Shown piece by piece: positions 51,670-62,375 of a stretch of 64,000 nt of DNA. A program made the translations under genes and the position numbers. Origin of the DNA: Nemertoderma westbladi (taxonomy: Eukaryota; Xenacoelomorpha; Nemertodermatida; Nemertodermatidae). The stretch lies in NCBI GenBank assembly GCA_032718475.1, contig JAUCBJ010007284.1:25476-89475 (forward strand), given 5' to 3'. Below the pieces are notes generated by a model. That model was not told the DNA's origin. It was given only the letters and a program-made list of their open reading frames with translations, and ran no database searches. Each line of letters begins with the position of its first letter. The first letter of the stretch is position 1.

Positions 51670-53862
51670 ATCACGTTCTAGCGCGATACTTTGCTGCACT
51701 TCTTGCAACTCTAGCCTACTTTCCTTTACGGTTCCCTTTAAATGTTGGACAGTCCCTTCTAACTCTCGGACCTGTTGGGAGGAGCGCACCCGATTCTCCT
51801 TCATCTCTCCGAGGAGAATATCCATCCCCCGCCGTCTCTCGTCTACCCAATCAACCGCCGAAGCGGGATCCGCCAACGTCGTAGCGGGCAGACGAGGGAC
51901 TACGGGCGATATATCCTTTATGTTTCGCTCGGAGTCCAGGACCGACACTGTTTCAGGGGCTGCTCCTCTAGGCACGGATAATTTGGTGCTGTGTAAAGGG
52001 AATTTAAAGGTAGGTTCAGGGAGCACAGGTGTCTCTGTCACCGAAGGGGTGATTTCAAGAACAGGCCTAATTATTTCAGGCTCATCTACTATAGTAGGGA
52101 GTCTTTCTATTTTAATTATTTGGTCTGTGGGTTCTGTACTACCTAAGTCTGTGCTAGCTAGTTGCCTTCTAACAGCTGGGGGCAAATCAGGCAATTTCTG
52201 ACGGTGGGACATTCTTTTACGGCTGCTTAGACGAGATCTATTTCCTCCACCTTCAGGATCGGTGGTATCGCCTTCATCAGATGATGTAAATCCCTGCCGT
52301 TTGGGAGTAGATCGTCTCATCATCTGCATTTGACTAGCCGTTAACTGTTTATTGAAGTTGTCTTGCTTCTCTTGAAGATTTTCCAACTCTAGCTGTGTTG
52401 TCTCTTCAGATGCCCTCCGTTCTGCTTCTGCCACTGCTATCTTTGCCTCTGCCATTGCCGCTTTTCTTTCCGCTTCTACTGCTGCCGCTGCTGCTTTTGC
52501 CTCTGCCGCTGCTGCTTTTGCTTCGGCCGCTGCCGCTTTTCTTTCCGCTTCTACTGCTGCCGCTGCTGCTTTTGCCTCGGCCGCTGCCGCTTTTCTTTCC
52601 GCTTCTACTGCTGCCGCTGCTGCTTTTGCCTCTGCCGCTGCCGCTTTTCTTTCCGCTTCTGCCGCTGCCATTGCTGCTGCTGCTGTCTTTCTGTCTTCTA
52701 TCCGTTTTTTCTTTACTTGTTCCTCTTGAACCTTAGTGAGGCGGATGCTTTCATCGAATTTAGCTTGGTTCGCAGCTAACCTATCTACATCGATTGCGTC
52801 CAACACAAGTTTGGCTCCTTCACTATTAGGGCTAAGTCCCTCCAGCCTTCTCCTCAACTCTTCGTCCCCTACAAAGCGTTGATAGTCTGACAGATAGATG
52901 TCAATGGCATCCCTCTTATGCGGCTTCTCTGCCGTCGCTTCACTTTCCACTTGGGAAAAGGTAGCGTCTGTGGATTCCCCATGGGTTGAGCGCTCCTCCA
53001 GCTGAGCCTTCCACTGAGCCGTTCCTTGAACCTGGAGACTCACCCGTTGAAACCAAGTCTTTACGGCAACTTGCAACGACGTGTCTTGTCTTCGTTTAGA
53101 AGCCTCCTCAAAGGCCGATAATATTAGCCTGATTCGTAGAATTCTTTCTCTAACTTGATAAAGCAGCGGTCCCTGCTCTTGAGGTCCTTTAGGTTGTTGA
53201 AACAGTTGTTCTTCTAATCGCTTCATGGAGTTGAAGAATCCCTGTGCGTATCCGGCTGCGGACCTCTTCCACACAGCTGGATCGATGGTTTCCTTGGTTA
53301 CTCCCATCCTGTGTATATCTTCCCAGGCCGCTTCTGATAAATCAAACGGGAGTCCGGGTCCGGGGAAGTTCCATTGCGACTCGACAATAGACTTCAGTTC
53401 TTCCCTTGTGTATCCCGCATAACTATCTTTAGTCGATCGCTTACTTCTCGCCCAATCGATCTGGTGTTCTTCCACCGCAATCAATAACCTAGTGAGTACG
53501 GCTGCAGGAAGTATGAGAAGGGGGTCCGAATAAACCGCATCCGTCATCTTTGCTCCGCGCTCGGGTGTCAGCTCTACAGTATCCTCACTACTGGAGCTGT
53601 CGGGCCGCTGAGAAATAAGTTCTTGGCTCGCGGGTTGTTGCTGTTCCGCTGCTTCTTGGTCCCGCTTGACCTGAGCTTGAGTGCCTATGATAGACCTATG
53701 GTGTTGGACCAGCCTAGGTTCTGATATTACTACGGGAGGGATGACCTTCCTCACAGTGGGAGGTGAACTGAACTTAGGACTAGACGGTTCTACACCTCTA
53801 TCTGAGTCGCAGATAGTTACATCTAATAAACTGTCTGACAGGTTCTGCTTAGTATCAGACAT
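51670..53862 (-). pseudogene. gag: BEL-3 gag, N-terminal part
   Basis: The ATG at 53862 (MSDTKQNLSDSLLD) matches BEL-2. The frame holds the helical N-terminal region, a long Ala/Glu/Lys coiled coil built of AEAERKAAA and AEAKAAAAAVE units (about residues 385-475), an RS-rich link, a Pro-rich part (LPDLPPAVRRQL) and a coiled coil (RELEGTVQHLKGTVKE). After ALERD it runs into the insert and ends in about 30 unrelated residues at 51580. The AGA that is a stop in BEL-2 is intact here. Confidence 0.85.
52430..52690 (-). repeat. In-frame Ala/Glu/Lys repeat in BEL-3 gag
   Basis: Units of about 45 bp encode AEAERKAAAAEAKAAAAAVE-type sequence several times. BEL-2 has a different array of 21-bp AEAERKA units at the same place (18310-18520), so the array changes by slippage while staying in frame. 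Confidence 0.75.
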
Positions 53863-53994
53863 GTTTGTGTGTACAGTTGAATGTCTGCTGCTATATTACA
53901 GTCTAAGCAAGTCTAGTAATTCAGTATTAACTGCTAGCCTAGTAATTAATTACCGATACTGCTACTCAGTGTAGCGTGATATATATATAATATA

Positions 53995-54250
53995 TTAGAA
54001 TACCGGTATGCTTATGGTATATATAAGTATTATTACAGACTAGGTTTATCACAGAATACCGGTATATAATTTTAGCACAAATATATATCAATATATAATA
54101 GGCCTATCGGGAATACCGGTATACAGCTTACAGTTATAGTATATATAAGTATAATTCTGGACTAGAATTAATTACAAAGTACCGGTATAATTTCAGCCTA
54201 AATTTATAGAAATAAAGATAATAGGCTTATCGTAAATACCGGTATATCAA
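53995..54250. repeat. About 60-bp leader repeats with ACCGGT palindromes
   Basis: TACCGGTA sites lie near 54002, 54058, 54115, 54181 and 54238, each in a similar AT-rich monomer. BEL-2 has three at the same place. Confidence 0.6.
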
Positions 54251-55199
54251 TTATTTTAAATAATTGAATTTCTGAATTTTAGGGTTACTTGGTTACTTTA
54301 CATACTTTATTACCGTTATTTTAGCAGTAGTCCAACTGATATTGAGACCTAATGGTTGTATGACAGGCCTACTATCTATAAATCGTTAGAGTTGATTTAT
54401 AATATATATATACCCGTTTTAATGGGTTTTGTCAGTATTTGAAATAAATGTTATTATTTCTGGGAAGGAGTCACTACACAGAAGCTGTGCGCTCTCAGTG
54501 AAGTGCTACTTGTTGGACACTAAAACAAATAATTCTAATTTACCTAAGTTACTTAATACTACAAATTACGTACAATTCGGGTTGAGATTACAATCTCTAA
54601 ATAAACACAAAAATTTACAAAAAACACAAAATACGAATTTTTAGGGTAATTTTACAAGAAGTCTACAAACCAGCCTAACAAAGGGTTGAATCTTGTTATT
54701 ACAACGGACAGGGTACTACGGTATTTGAAAATAATAAGTAGTAGTAAATATACTGCGCTGTCCAGATAGGAAAATACCACCGCCTGACGACCTATAGCCG
54801 TATCGCTATAGGTACTACGTTATGTATCACGGAGTGTCCCTACCTAGAAGTTAATTACCGCGGTCTACCAGAACCAACGTGCCTATTAACCACTTTACAA
54901 CACAAATATACTGCCTACACACTAATTACCTTCGGAAAGCACTGTACACTAAACCCTAAATTAGGTACGAGTACTTGTACAACAGATAATCAGTAGTTAA
55001 AAATACTTGAACAGCTAAAAGAACCACGGCATCTGCTGGAGTGACCGGTGCACAAAATCACCAGTCTTTACCTACGCCAAGCAGCCCGTGTAGTACCGGG
55101 GTTAATTTAACTATAGCGGTATATATAACAAGCACAATTACTGTAGGAATAAACTTAGGGATATGAATGTTGCGAATAATCGCATAAACTCTGAATAAT

Positions 55200-55790
55200 A
55201 AATATTACGCTACGCGTACAAACTACTCAAATAAAATGCAGACCAAATACTGACAGACTACCATCAAGCCTAAATAAATTACAGTATGTGCAGATTCCGA
55301 AATAGTTAGTTAGTATGCGTTCTAACCTAGTAGTACGACTTATTCTTTAGGAGGGGATTTACCTTACAGCTTTGGCTGCCCCTACTTCCTAACCGCACTT
55401 TATCGAACAGACACTCTACACACACTACAATCCCTTCAGACCCAACAACAGCCAGACAACTATCCAGCCTACAAATTATCTAAATAAGAGTTATACGCTA
55501 CCTGTATAGACTACACAAACAAAGTACAGACCAAACGATGGCAGACTACTATCAAGCCTAAATAAACTACAGTATATGCAGACTCCGAAATGATTAGTTA
55601 GTATGCGTGCCAACCCAGTAGTACGACTTATTCTTTCACAGGGGGTTTACCTCACAGCAATTGAAGCCCCTACTTTCTAACTAGCACTTTATCGGACAGA
55701 TGCTCTACACACACTGCAATCCGTTCAGACTTAACAACAATCAGACAACAGCCTAGCCTACAAATTGTCTGTACAATCTGATCAGGCTTA
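55200..55790. repeat. 290-bp tandem duplication in BEL-3 leader
   Basis: The block TACGCTAC...CAGACCAAA...AGTAGTACGACTTATTCTTT...CTCTACACACACT occurs twice (about 55203-55490 and 55493-55790) and once in BEL-2 (20948-21240). The two units differ at many positions, so the duplication is not very recent. Confidence 0.75.
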
Positions 55791-56048
55791 CACGCCTTCT
55801 GTTCAATATTGGCCTACAAATAAATAAAACTGACAGAAATAAGTAAAATCTCAATAAAAAACCAGGGCGGGCCCTCCCTGATTAATTATTAAGGCCTACT
55901 GGTATATAACAATCAAAATCGAATAATACTGCTGTACCTGTACTGGAAGTACCGGTTAGGACAGTTGAGCCTACGGGCCTACAGCAGTACCGGTTCAGGC
56001 AGTTGGGCCTACAGACCTACAGCAGTACCGGTTGACCGGTACTTTCAA

Positions 56049-56071
56049 CTTTATTGCTTACTGCAATAAAG
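56049..56071. other. Leader hairpin next to BEL-3 5' LTR
   Basis: A perfect 9-bp stem CTTTATTGC/GCAATAAAG with a 5-base loop, 16 bases from the LTR border; the stem is conserved in BEL-2. Confidence 0.55.
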
Positions 56072-56537
56072 AAGCAATATCCGTTATTGTTCGCGCTTTC
56101 AGACCTTTGGCAGTTTAACCCGCCAAATTAGGATGTCTTCTAGATAATAAATCGCTTTTAGCCTCTGACAAGTATTTGATTCACTACACTAGTTGAAACC
56201 AATCTGTGCGCGATCATTCACCCGCTGGATATACCCGGGAGATTGACTTCGACGGCTTAATCTTATTGCTATGTAAGCCTAATGTATTATTCGACTGACA
56301 GTATTATATAATCTCTGACAATATTATTCACCTTCGGGGAATATTAACAGTTCCCTTTGGACGTGGCGCTCTATCTATATAAACAGAGCTATGACTTAAA
56401 CTACACGCAACGATATGGCTTAGTTACAATTCACATATATGGCGCATTCTTTAGGAAATGCTTCGTTATCAGTCTCACTCATACACAATGCTGCACAATA
56501 CTGCACACTGATCTGCCGATCTTCACTGATTTTAGTC

Positions 56538-56550
56538 ACATATAAAAGGA
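56538..56550 (-). promoter_or_regulatory. TATA-like tract in BEL-3 5' LTR
   Basis: CCTTTTATATGTG on the minus strand at the conserved position; this copy would drive the element. Inferred. Confidence 0.4.
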
Positions 56551-56989
56551 ACACGGACCGAATCATGTAGGGTCTATCAAATAACATTAGATTCACTTCA
56601 AACCACTTTAACATAAGTCACAATCGTTATATGTAACCTGTCTCTCTTACCTTCGGTATATCAAGAATATTGGGTTTTCTGGGTTATTTCTCGTTATTCC
56701 AAATATAATATTTCATCAACCATATAATGAAGGACCGACAGTAAATAGCAGTATAACGTTATAAAAGTATGCACGATAAGATATATGCATTGCCCAGTTG
56801 AGTTTATTAAGTTAAGACAATCAGATAACGGATATATGTCCTTATAATTAAGCCTACTAGTGTTAGGCTAAAAGCAGAAAAACACAAATATTCCAAAAGC
56901 CGTTCTTTCCTGGCTCAGGACAGAATGATAACACTGCCCATAATGCATTGCGTGATTTCTCGGAAATTTCTGTACAAGAGCCGTAAAAA

Positions 56990-57001
56990 CGCTCTGATTG
57001 G
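56990..57001 (-). promoter_or_regulatory. Conserved CCAAT box in BEL-3 5' LTR
   Basis: CCAATCAGAGCG on the minus strand, identical in all four CCAAT-containing LTRs of the window. Confidence 0.55.
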
Positions 57002-57304
57002 TTGACTGAACTAAGAGACACCGTAGAACAAAGAAAATTGACACGTATGAATATCAGCTGTTAACCGTCGTCATAGTAACTACTGTTCAAGAGTATCTAG
57101 CCCCTTTTGCGTCACGGAATTGCCATAGAATCATCAACTATGCCTTCCACAGTACACATACGGAAGAAATAGCTCTTAGATCCTCTAAAAAACACTGATA
57201 CAGCAATAATACGGTCTCTTACGCCTATTAAATCAACTACAGAGTATTGTAATGGAAAAATAAGAAAAATAACGGGGCAATTCAGCAAAGGCTTTTACAG
57301 AGGG

Positions 57305-57500
57305 GGACGAGTAATCTAGAGAGTATTTATTCCTAACGCCCTCAACAAAGGGGCATGAACAAATAACATGTGATTCTGATTGGGGCGAGCCACACTTGCA
57401 TAAGCGTCGTTCATACGGAACTCGGTTCCATCTCCCTATCTCAACACTGAGATTCGTCGACAGAAGGTGTAACCTGGTCCACGCTTTGATGTGTGCTTCC
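57305..57500 (-). pseudogene. C-terminal fragment of a LINE-like ORF
   Basis: The minus strand reads HIKAWTRLHLLSTNLSVEIG, RWNRVPYERRLCKCG and SHVICSCPFVEGVRNKY. This matches the Cys-rich tail (RxCxxC...HxxxxCP) common at the end of non-LTR ORF2 proteins. The frame continues on the other side of BEL-3 at 36276. Confidence 0.55.
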
Positions 57501-57593
57501 CGGATATCCTGCGTAACGTAACGTAAACAGTACGTATTTAAACTATAGCAAAATCAATATATTCACAATAAATCCCTTATTAATAGTAGTAAA

Positions 57594-57915
57594 TGTAGTG
57601 ATACAAACTCGCCACACTACATGGCTCGCCCCATATGCCAGCAGATACTCAGGGACTGCGGTACTGTAGGGATGACTCACCAGGATTCAGAGACTACACC
57701 CTGAAACAGACTCAGGATACCACCGACCTGATAGACAGCAGTTAGCTAGTCCAGTAGTACAGTACTGCTGTAGTAGTTAGATACTCAGCCTTAGGGCGCA
57801 CTGCCAGACAGACGGCCCAGCACAGCATTGTTGTTGTTTGTACTTGTGCGGTCACTACCTTATATTATACGCCCGACATTATTCCGGCTCCACAGTTAGT
57901 CGTGACCCCCATACA
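57594..57915 (+). repeat. Gypsy-2 5' LTR
   Basis: It starts TGTAGTGATAC and ends CCCCATACA (TG...CA ends). Candidate promoter: TTATATTATA near 57862. Confidence 0.95.
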
Positions 57916-57930
57916 TGGCGCAGTTGTGTT
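57916..57930 (+). other. Gypsy-2 primer-binding site
   Basis: TGGCGCAGTTGTGTT begins at the base after the LTR, as expected for pairing with a tRNA ending ...TGCGCCA. The tRNA identity was not determined. Confidence 0.6.
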
Positions 57931-58031
57931 TGCGTTGGTGAACTGAAACCACCACGCATTCCTAAACCTACGGACCTACCGGTACTCCTGTCTGCATAAC
58001 CCCAAACCCCGAGTAACGCAGAAGCGAACTG

Positions 58032-59693
58032 ATGGCCGACCACAGAACTCCCTCCGAACAGGGCTCGGACGACACTGAACCCGCCATCGACGTTCTCAAC
58101 CACTTGCGTCAGGAGTTGGCAAAACGCGACATTGACGCCACTCAACGCGAGGCGGCCGCAGACGCTCGCCTCGATAAACTAACTCAAATGCTGATACACC
58201 AGCAGGACAATGCAGCACGCGAGCGCACCGAGGCCAATGCGCAGATCGCGCAACTGATGGGCGCACTCCAATCGGGTGCGGGTGTGACCAATCCCGGCGG
58301 GGCCGGTCCGATACAACCCGCACCGACACGTCAACCACAACGCCGCGTTATCGATATCCGCGATCTCGAGAAAATCGATAGTGATGTCGACTTCACCTCG
58401 TTCCGTCTGTGGCGAGAGGCCTGGCGAGTCCACGCACACCGCCAACAAGCATCCACATTCCCACGCGACGAAAAGGTTTATTCGCTAATATCCGCAATTG
58501 GTCGAGACCTACAACAAACTCTCACCGTGACGCTCAACGTCGACATCGACGACGACGCAACCACCGTGGAGACGGTTCTCGACGCCCTCCAGGCGCACCT
58601 CTGGTCAAAGCGCAGTATCGCCATCGATGGAATAAAGTTCCACGACCGGAGACAGGGCCCGAACGAAAACTTCGACTCGTTCCGGATCGCCCTGGAGGAA
58701 CTTGGCGACGCCGCAGAACTTTGCGAACACTGTCGGAATCAACAGATCGTGACGCAGATCCTAGTCGGCATCCGTTCGTCGGAGACCCGCACCGAACTCC
58801 TCAAGGTTCTTCCACAACCTTCCCTCGAGGATTGCGTACGCATCTGCCAATCGATGGAGGCGAGCGAGCGTAACGACTCAATAATCGGGCGTGGGACCCC
58901 GGTTACGAAACTCACGTCATCGTACAAACGTGGGCGTTCGACCTCCCGGCAAACCCCACCTCCGCCCCAACACACATCTAATGCCTCCGGAGTATGCCGA
59001 AACTGTGGGCGCAGTCACCCTCCGGGAAAGAGTAACTGCCCCGCCAAAGACACGAAATGCCATAACTGTGGAAAGTGGGGCCACCTCCAGGCAGTCTGTC
59101 GTTCCGACTCGGTACATAAACCCAGTTCCAGGGGCGGCAAAGGAACGGGTAAACCCGCCTCGAGAGTGAACACGATCACGGGCGGCGGACCGATAAACTC
59201 AATAACATTCGCCTGCGACCTCCCCCGCATCGAAGTCGAGGTGCGCGGCGTGGACGATGATGACGTATGCGGAATCATACGCAATGTCCTCGCGGATAGC
59301 GGCGCTGCAGCCACCGTGCTAAGCCAGGAGATTTTCTACCGGATGGGCGGCTGTAACCAGGACCTTACTCCTCACCCCACTGCGGATCTACGCGCCGCCA
59401 ACGACCTTCCACTGGAGATAATGGGAGTTTTTGCTGCCCGAGTTTTCTTTGCAGGAAACTCAGCGATCGTGAACATCGGCGTCTCCCCGGAAGTCGACGG
59501 ACTCATCCTCTCCTTCCGGTCGCTCGTCGATCTCAAACTCCTCCACCCCAACTTCCCTCATCCCATCGCCTCTGTAGCATCTGTAACCGATCCTACGACA
59601 TTTACGTGCGAACCTTCTCAAAGAATTCGCCGATGTATTCGACGACACCGATCGACCGCTCGGTACGATGGCCGGCGAGCCGATGCACGTTGA
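58032..59693 (+). CDS. gag: Gypsy-2 Gag-protease
   Basis: 553 codons. The ATG at 58032 ([14 protein letters not shown]) is followed by a coiled coil (about 20-80), a capsid-like domain (about 105-290: [25 protein letters not shown]), a basic Ser/Arg linker, two zinc knuckles ([15 protein letters not shown] and [14 protein letters not shown], about 325-360) and a retropepsin with active site [12 protein letters not shown] (about 420). The frame stops at 59693 shortly after the protease. Pol is in the +1 frame and overlaps by about 105 bases. Most Gypsy elements shift between gag and protease, so the shift after protease is unusual. Confidence 0.9.
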   Translation: MADHRTPSEQGSDDTEPAIDVLNHLRQELAKRDIDATQREAAADARLDKLTQMLIHQQDNAARERTEANAQIAQLMGALQSGAGVTNPGGAGPIQPAPTRQPQRRVIDIRDLEKIDSDVDFTSFRLWREAWRVHAHRQQASTFPRDEKVYSLISAIGRDLQQTLTVTLNVDIDDDATTVETVLDALQAHLWSKRSIAIDGIKFHDRRQGPNENFDSFRIALEELGDAAELCEHCRNQQIVTQILVGIRSSETRTELLKVLPQPSLEDCVRICQSMEASERNDSIIGRGTPVTKLTSSYKRGRSTSRQTPPPPQHTSNASGVCRNCGRSHPPGKSNCPAKDTKCHNCGKWGHLQAVCRSDSVHKPSSRGGKGTGKPASRVNTITGGGPINSITFACDLPRIEVEVRGVDDDDVCGIIRNVLADSGAAATVLSQEIFYRMGGCNQDLTPHPTADLRAANDLPLEIMGVFAARVFFAGNSAIVNIGVSPEVDGLILSFRSLVDLKLLHPNFPHPIASVASVTDPTTFTCEPSQRIRRCIRRHRSTARYDGRRADAR

Positions 59694-62013
59694 GTTGAAG
59701 GAAGGCGCCACCCCGTTCCACGCAAACGGCGCGAGGCCTATACCATTTGCGCTACGGGACGAGGTGCGCGCCTACCTGGACGAGATGGAACGACGGGAAG
59801 TCATCGAGCGGGTCACCGAACCTACTGACTGGGCCCACCCGCTCACTGTCGCTCGCAAACCCAATGGGAAACTCCGGGTTTGCGTTGACCTCCGCCACCT
59901 GAACGACCAGGTTAAGCGGCCGTATTACCCCACCCCGAGCCCGCGGGTGGCGGTTACCGGGATATCCACGACCGCAAAGATATTCTCGGTATTCGACGCC
60001 ACCGCCGGATATTGGCAGGTCCCCCTCGACCCAGCATCCCAACTCCTCACCACTTTTGTAACCCCCTGGGGACGGTATAAGTATAGGAGGGGCGTAATGG
60101 GACTCATATCGAGTGGGGACGAATTCAATCGCCGGGGCGACGACGCATTGCGTGGACTTCCCGGTATGTTGAAAGTCGTCGACGACGTCCTTCTATACGA
60201 CGACAACCTGGGCGACCACATCGCCAGTGTCCGACGGTTCCTCACGCGATGCCATACAGCCGGCATCTCACTCAACCCTGACAAAATACAACTCGCCCAA
60301 CCCAAAGTTAAGTTTGCAGGCTACATTGTCGGGGCCGACGGCATCCAGGCAGACCCATCCAAGGTCCGCGCCATAACGGATTTCCCTCGACCAACCAACA
60401 TTACAGACTTGAGGAGCTTTATTGGGTTGGTCGAGCAACTCACCCCATTTTCGACAGACATCTCGGCTACGATGTCCCCCCTACGCCCCCTCCTCCGTTC
60501 CAGGAATCCATACGAATGGAACTCTGACCACGAGGCGGCATTCGAGGCGACCAAACGCACACTCGTCTCCCCACCCATCCTCGCTTCCTTCGACCCGGAG
60601 CTCGACACTAAGCTCGAGACTGACGCCTCAAGGAAGAACGGGTTGGGATACGCGCTACTTCAGCAGCACGGGACCGACTGGAGGTTGGTAGAATGCGTTT
60701 CACGGTTTATTTCGGAAACCGAGTCGCGCTATGCGATGGTTGAGCTGGAGCTCCTCGCTGTTGCGTGGGCCGCCCACAAGTGCCGTCTCTACCTCGTGGG
60801 ACTCCCACATTTCACGCTGGTGGTAGACCACCAGTCCCTGGTGTCCATCCTCGACCGCCAGACGCTGGATGCCAACGACAACTCACGGATCCAGCGACTC
60901 AAGTCGAAGCTCTCCTCCTTTGTATTTACTACCATCTGGAGGAGAGGAAAGGATCACCGCATTCCCGATGCTCTGTCCCGCTCCCCTGTCGACGACCCAT
61001 CCGACGATGATCTTGTTGACGACGGAGACATGGGCCACTACCTATGTGCTGTAACGTCACAGGTGGCTGCAACAATTGTGGGGGACGAACTCGATCCGGA
61101 TGACGACCACCCCGATCTACTCCTCCAATCTTTGGCTGCAACGGCTCGGGCCGACTCCGATTACGTCGACCTCCTCGGCGCCGTTCGCACCGGATTCCCG
61201 CCGCCGTCCCGCCAACTCCCTGGTGTCCAACCCTTTTGGTCGTTACGCGATGAACTTTCATCCGACCGCGACCTCGTCCTCTACGGACAACGGATTGTAG
61301 TCCCGCGGGCCTCCCGCCGGGACACTCTAGCGCGCCTCCACGCCGCACACCAAGGAGTCGAGAAGACGCTACGTCGCGCCCGCCAGACAGTGTACTGGCC
61401 CGGACTGACAAACGACGTTCGGACCACCGTCAAGTCCTGTGAGCCCTGCCTCATTAGACGCCCCGCAAATTCCCCCCGCGCCCATGGAATGTCGCCGGCC
61501 CAGATTCTCTTTGGGCACCCCATACGGTCGCGAGTGCCAATGCACAGCCGCGCTTTCCTCCGGGAACACCAACTGACCCGCGCGGAGCTTGACGAGGCAC
61601 TGCCCTCGCTCCACGGCACCCAGATGGCTGCCTACAATCGCGGAGCCAAGCCCCTTATTCCATTCGCTGTAGGGGACCCGGTCCGAATTCAAAACCCAGT
61701 CTCGAAGCGATGGGACCGCACTGGGATTGTCACGGAAACAAGACCCAACCGGAAGTACACCGTACGTACCCCTTCCGGTCGATGCCTCACCCGGAACCGC
61801 CGCCACCTCATCCGGAACACCGCCGCTACCGGCACACGAGAGTGCACCCCACTCACACCAACAGCCATCGGGATACCGAGGGACGACGGCCCAAGATCAC
61901 CTGCAACGCCACTGAAGCGCGTACACTGGGCTGACACTCCCCCCACTCAACAACCCGATCGGCCTCGCAGAGCCTACCCCTCCCGCGTGAGGCGTCCCCC
62001 CAACAGATTCTGA
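59668..62013 (+). CDS. pol: Gypsy-2 Pol: RT and RNase H, integrase core deleted
   Basis: 781 codons from the ATG at 59668; the frame is open back to 59587 and already reads [11 protein letters not shown], typical of the Gypsy RT start, so the ATG is probably not the real start. [30 protein letters not shown], catalytic box VVDDVLLY near residue 171 (first position Val, where most have Ile, Met or Leu). RNase [16 protein letters not shown]. The integrase HHCC finger (about 560-593: [20 protein letters not shown], ending CEPC) is followed almost at once by [16 protein letters not shown], which normally lies beyond the DDE core. About 130-150 residues with all three catalytic acids are missing in frame near 61455-61490. 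The C-terminal [11 protein letters not shown] domain is present. Confidence 0.9.
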   Translation: MAGEPMHVELKEGATPFHANGARPIPFALRDEVRAYLDEMERREVIERVTEPTDWAHPLTVARKPNGKLRVCVDLRHLNDQVKRPYYPTPSPRVAVTGISTTAKIFSVFDATAGYWQVPLDPASQLLTTFVTPWGRYKYRRGVMGLISSGDEFNRRGDDALRGLPGMLKVVDDVLLYDDNLGDHIASVRRFLTRCHTAGISLNPDKIQLAQPKVKFAGYIVGADGIQADPSKVRAITDFPRPTNITDLRSFIGLVEQLTPFSTDISATMSPLRPLLRSRNPYEWNSDHEAAFEATKRTLVSPPILASFDPELDTKLETDASRKNGLGYALLQQHGTDWRLVECVSRFISETESRYAMVELELLAVAWAAHKCRLYLVGLPHFTLVVDHQSLVSILDRQTLDANDNSRIQRLKSKLSSFVFTTIWRRGKDHRIPDALSRSPVDDPSDDDLVDDGDMGHYLCAVTSQVAATIVGDELDPDDDHPDLLLQSLAATARADSDYVDLLGAVRTGFPPPSRQLPGVQPFWSLRDELSSDRDLVLYGQRIVVPRASRRDTLARLHAAHQGVEKTLRRARQTVYWPGLTNDVRTTVKSCEPCLIRRPANSPRAHGMSPAQILFGHPIRSRVPMHSRAFLREHQLTRAELDEALPSLHGTQMAAYNRGAKPLIPFAVGDPVRIQNPVSKRWDRTGIVTETRPNRKYTVRTPSGRCLTRNRRHLIRNTAATGTRECTPLTPTAIGIPRDDGPRSPATPLKRVHWADTPPTQQPDRPRRAYPSRVRRPPNRF

Positions 62014-62038
62014 GAGTTCGTTGACCCCGCAACGAACT

Positions 62039-62048
62039 AGAAGGGGGG
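62039..62048 (+). other. Gypsy-2 polypurine tract
   Basis: AGAAGGGGGG sits directly before the 3' LTR, where plus-strand priming starts in LTR retroelements. Confidence 0.75.
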
Positions 62049-62370
62049 TGTAGTGATACAAACTCGCCACACTACATGGCTCGCCCCATATGCCAGCAGA
62101 TACTCAGGGACTGCGGTACTGTAGGGATGACTCACCAGGATTCAGAGACTACACCCTGAAACAGACTCAGGATACCACCGACCTGATAGACAGCAGTTAG
62201 CTAGTCCAGTAGTACAGTACTGCTGTAGTAGTTAGATATTCAGCCTTAGGGCGCACTGCCAGACAGACGGCCCAGCACAGCATTGTTGTTGTTTGTACTT
62301 GTGCGGTCACTACCTTATATTATACGCCCGACATTATTCCGGCTCCACAGTTAGTCGTGACCCCCATACA
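62049..62370 (+). repeat. Gypsy-2 3' LTR
   Basis: It is nearly identical to the 5' LTR, with one difference seen by eye, and is followed by the GTAAA duplication. Confidence 0.95.
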
Positions 62371-62375
62371 GTAAA

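Larger units (their letters stand above)
53863..56087 (-). other. BEL-3 5' leader
   Basis: This is 2.2 kb of untranslated AT-rich leader, homologous to 19703-21575. It has five ACCGGT palindromes at about 60-bp spacing (53995-54245), a 290-bp tandem duplication (about 55200-55790) and a hairpin next to the LTR. No coding frame is supported, and I could not identify a primer-binding site with confidence. Confidence 0.7.
36277..57299 (-). mobile_element. BEL-3: complete 21-kb BEL/Pao element with ORF3
   Basis: It is bounded by LTRs at 36277-38430 (3') and 56088-57299 (5') and flanked by the 5-bp duplication GAGGG (36272-36276 and 57300-57304). Minus-strand order: 5' LTR, leader, gag, protease, RT-RNase H-integrase, 1.6-kb spacer, 1417-codon ORF3, 3' LTR. 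Later insertions are a LINE (931 bp plus duplication) in the 3' LTR and a 1.23-kb block in gag. Without them it is still about 18.8 kb, much longer than the usual 5-10 kb of BEL/Pao elements. Gag-Pol is broken by the block, a TAA near 48930 and a frameshift near 48260; ORF3 and pol proper are open. Confidence 0.93.
56088..57299 (-). repeat. BEL-3 5' LTR
   Basis: It is 1212 bp, starts TGTAAAAGC (57299) and ends GCGCGAACA (56088) on the minus strand, and nearly matches the 3' LTR. It contains the CCAAT box and TATA-like tract of the family. Confidence 0.93.
57594..62370 (+). mobile_element. Gypsy-2: young Ty3/Gypsy element
   Basis: Two 322-bp LTRs (57594-57915 and 62049-62370) differ at one position seen by eye (C/T near 57795 and 62238). 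The 5-bp duplication GTAAA flanks them (57589-57593 and 62371-62375). A primer-binding site begins TGGCGCAG right after the 5' LTR and a purine tract AGAAGGGGGG precedes the 3' LTR. Gag-protease and RT-RNase H are open, but the integrase core is deleted. It is clearly GC-richer than its surroundings. Confidence 0.95.

Noticed and set aside
52395-52736. Leu/Pro-rich plus-strand frame resembling a membrane protein
   Set aside because: It is the antisense of the BEL-3 gag coiled-coil repeat.
59015-61806. Several long minus-strand frames within Gypsy-2
   Set aside because: They are shadows caused by high GC content opposite the plus-strand gag and pol frames.
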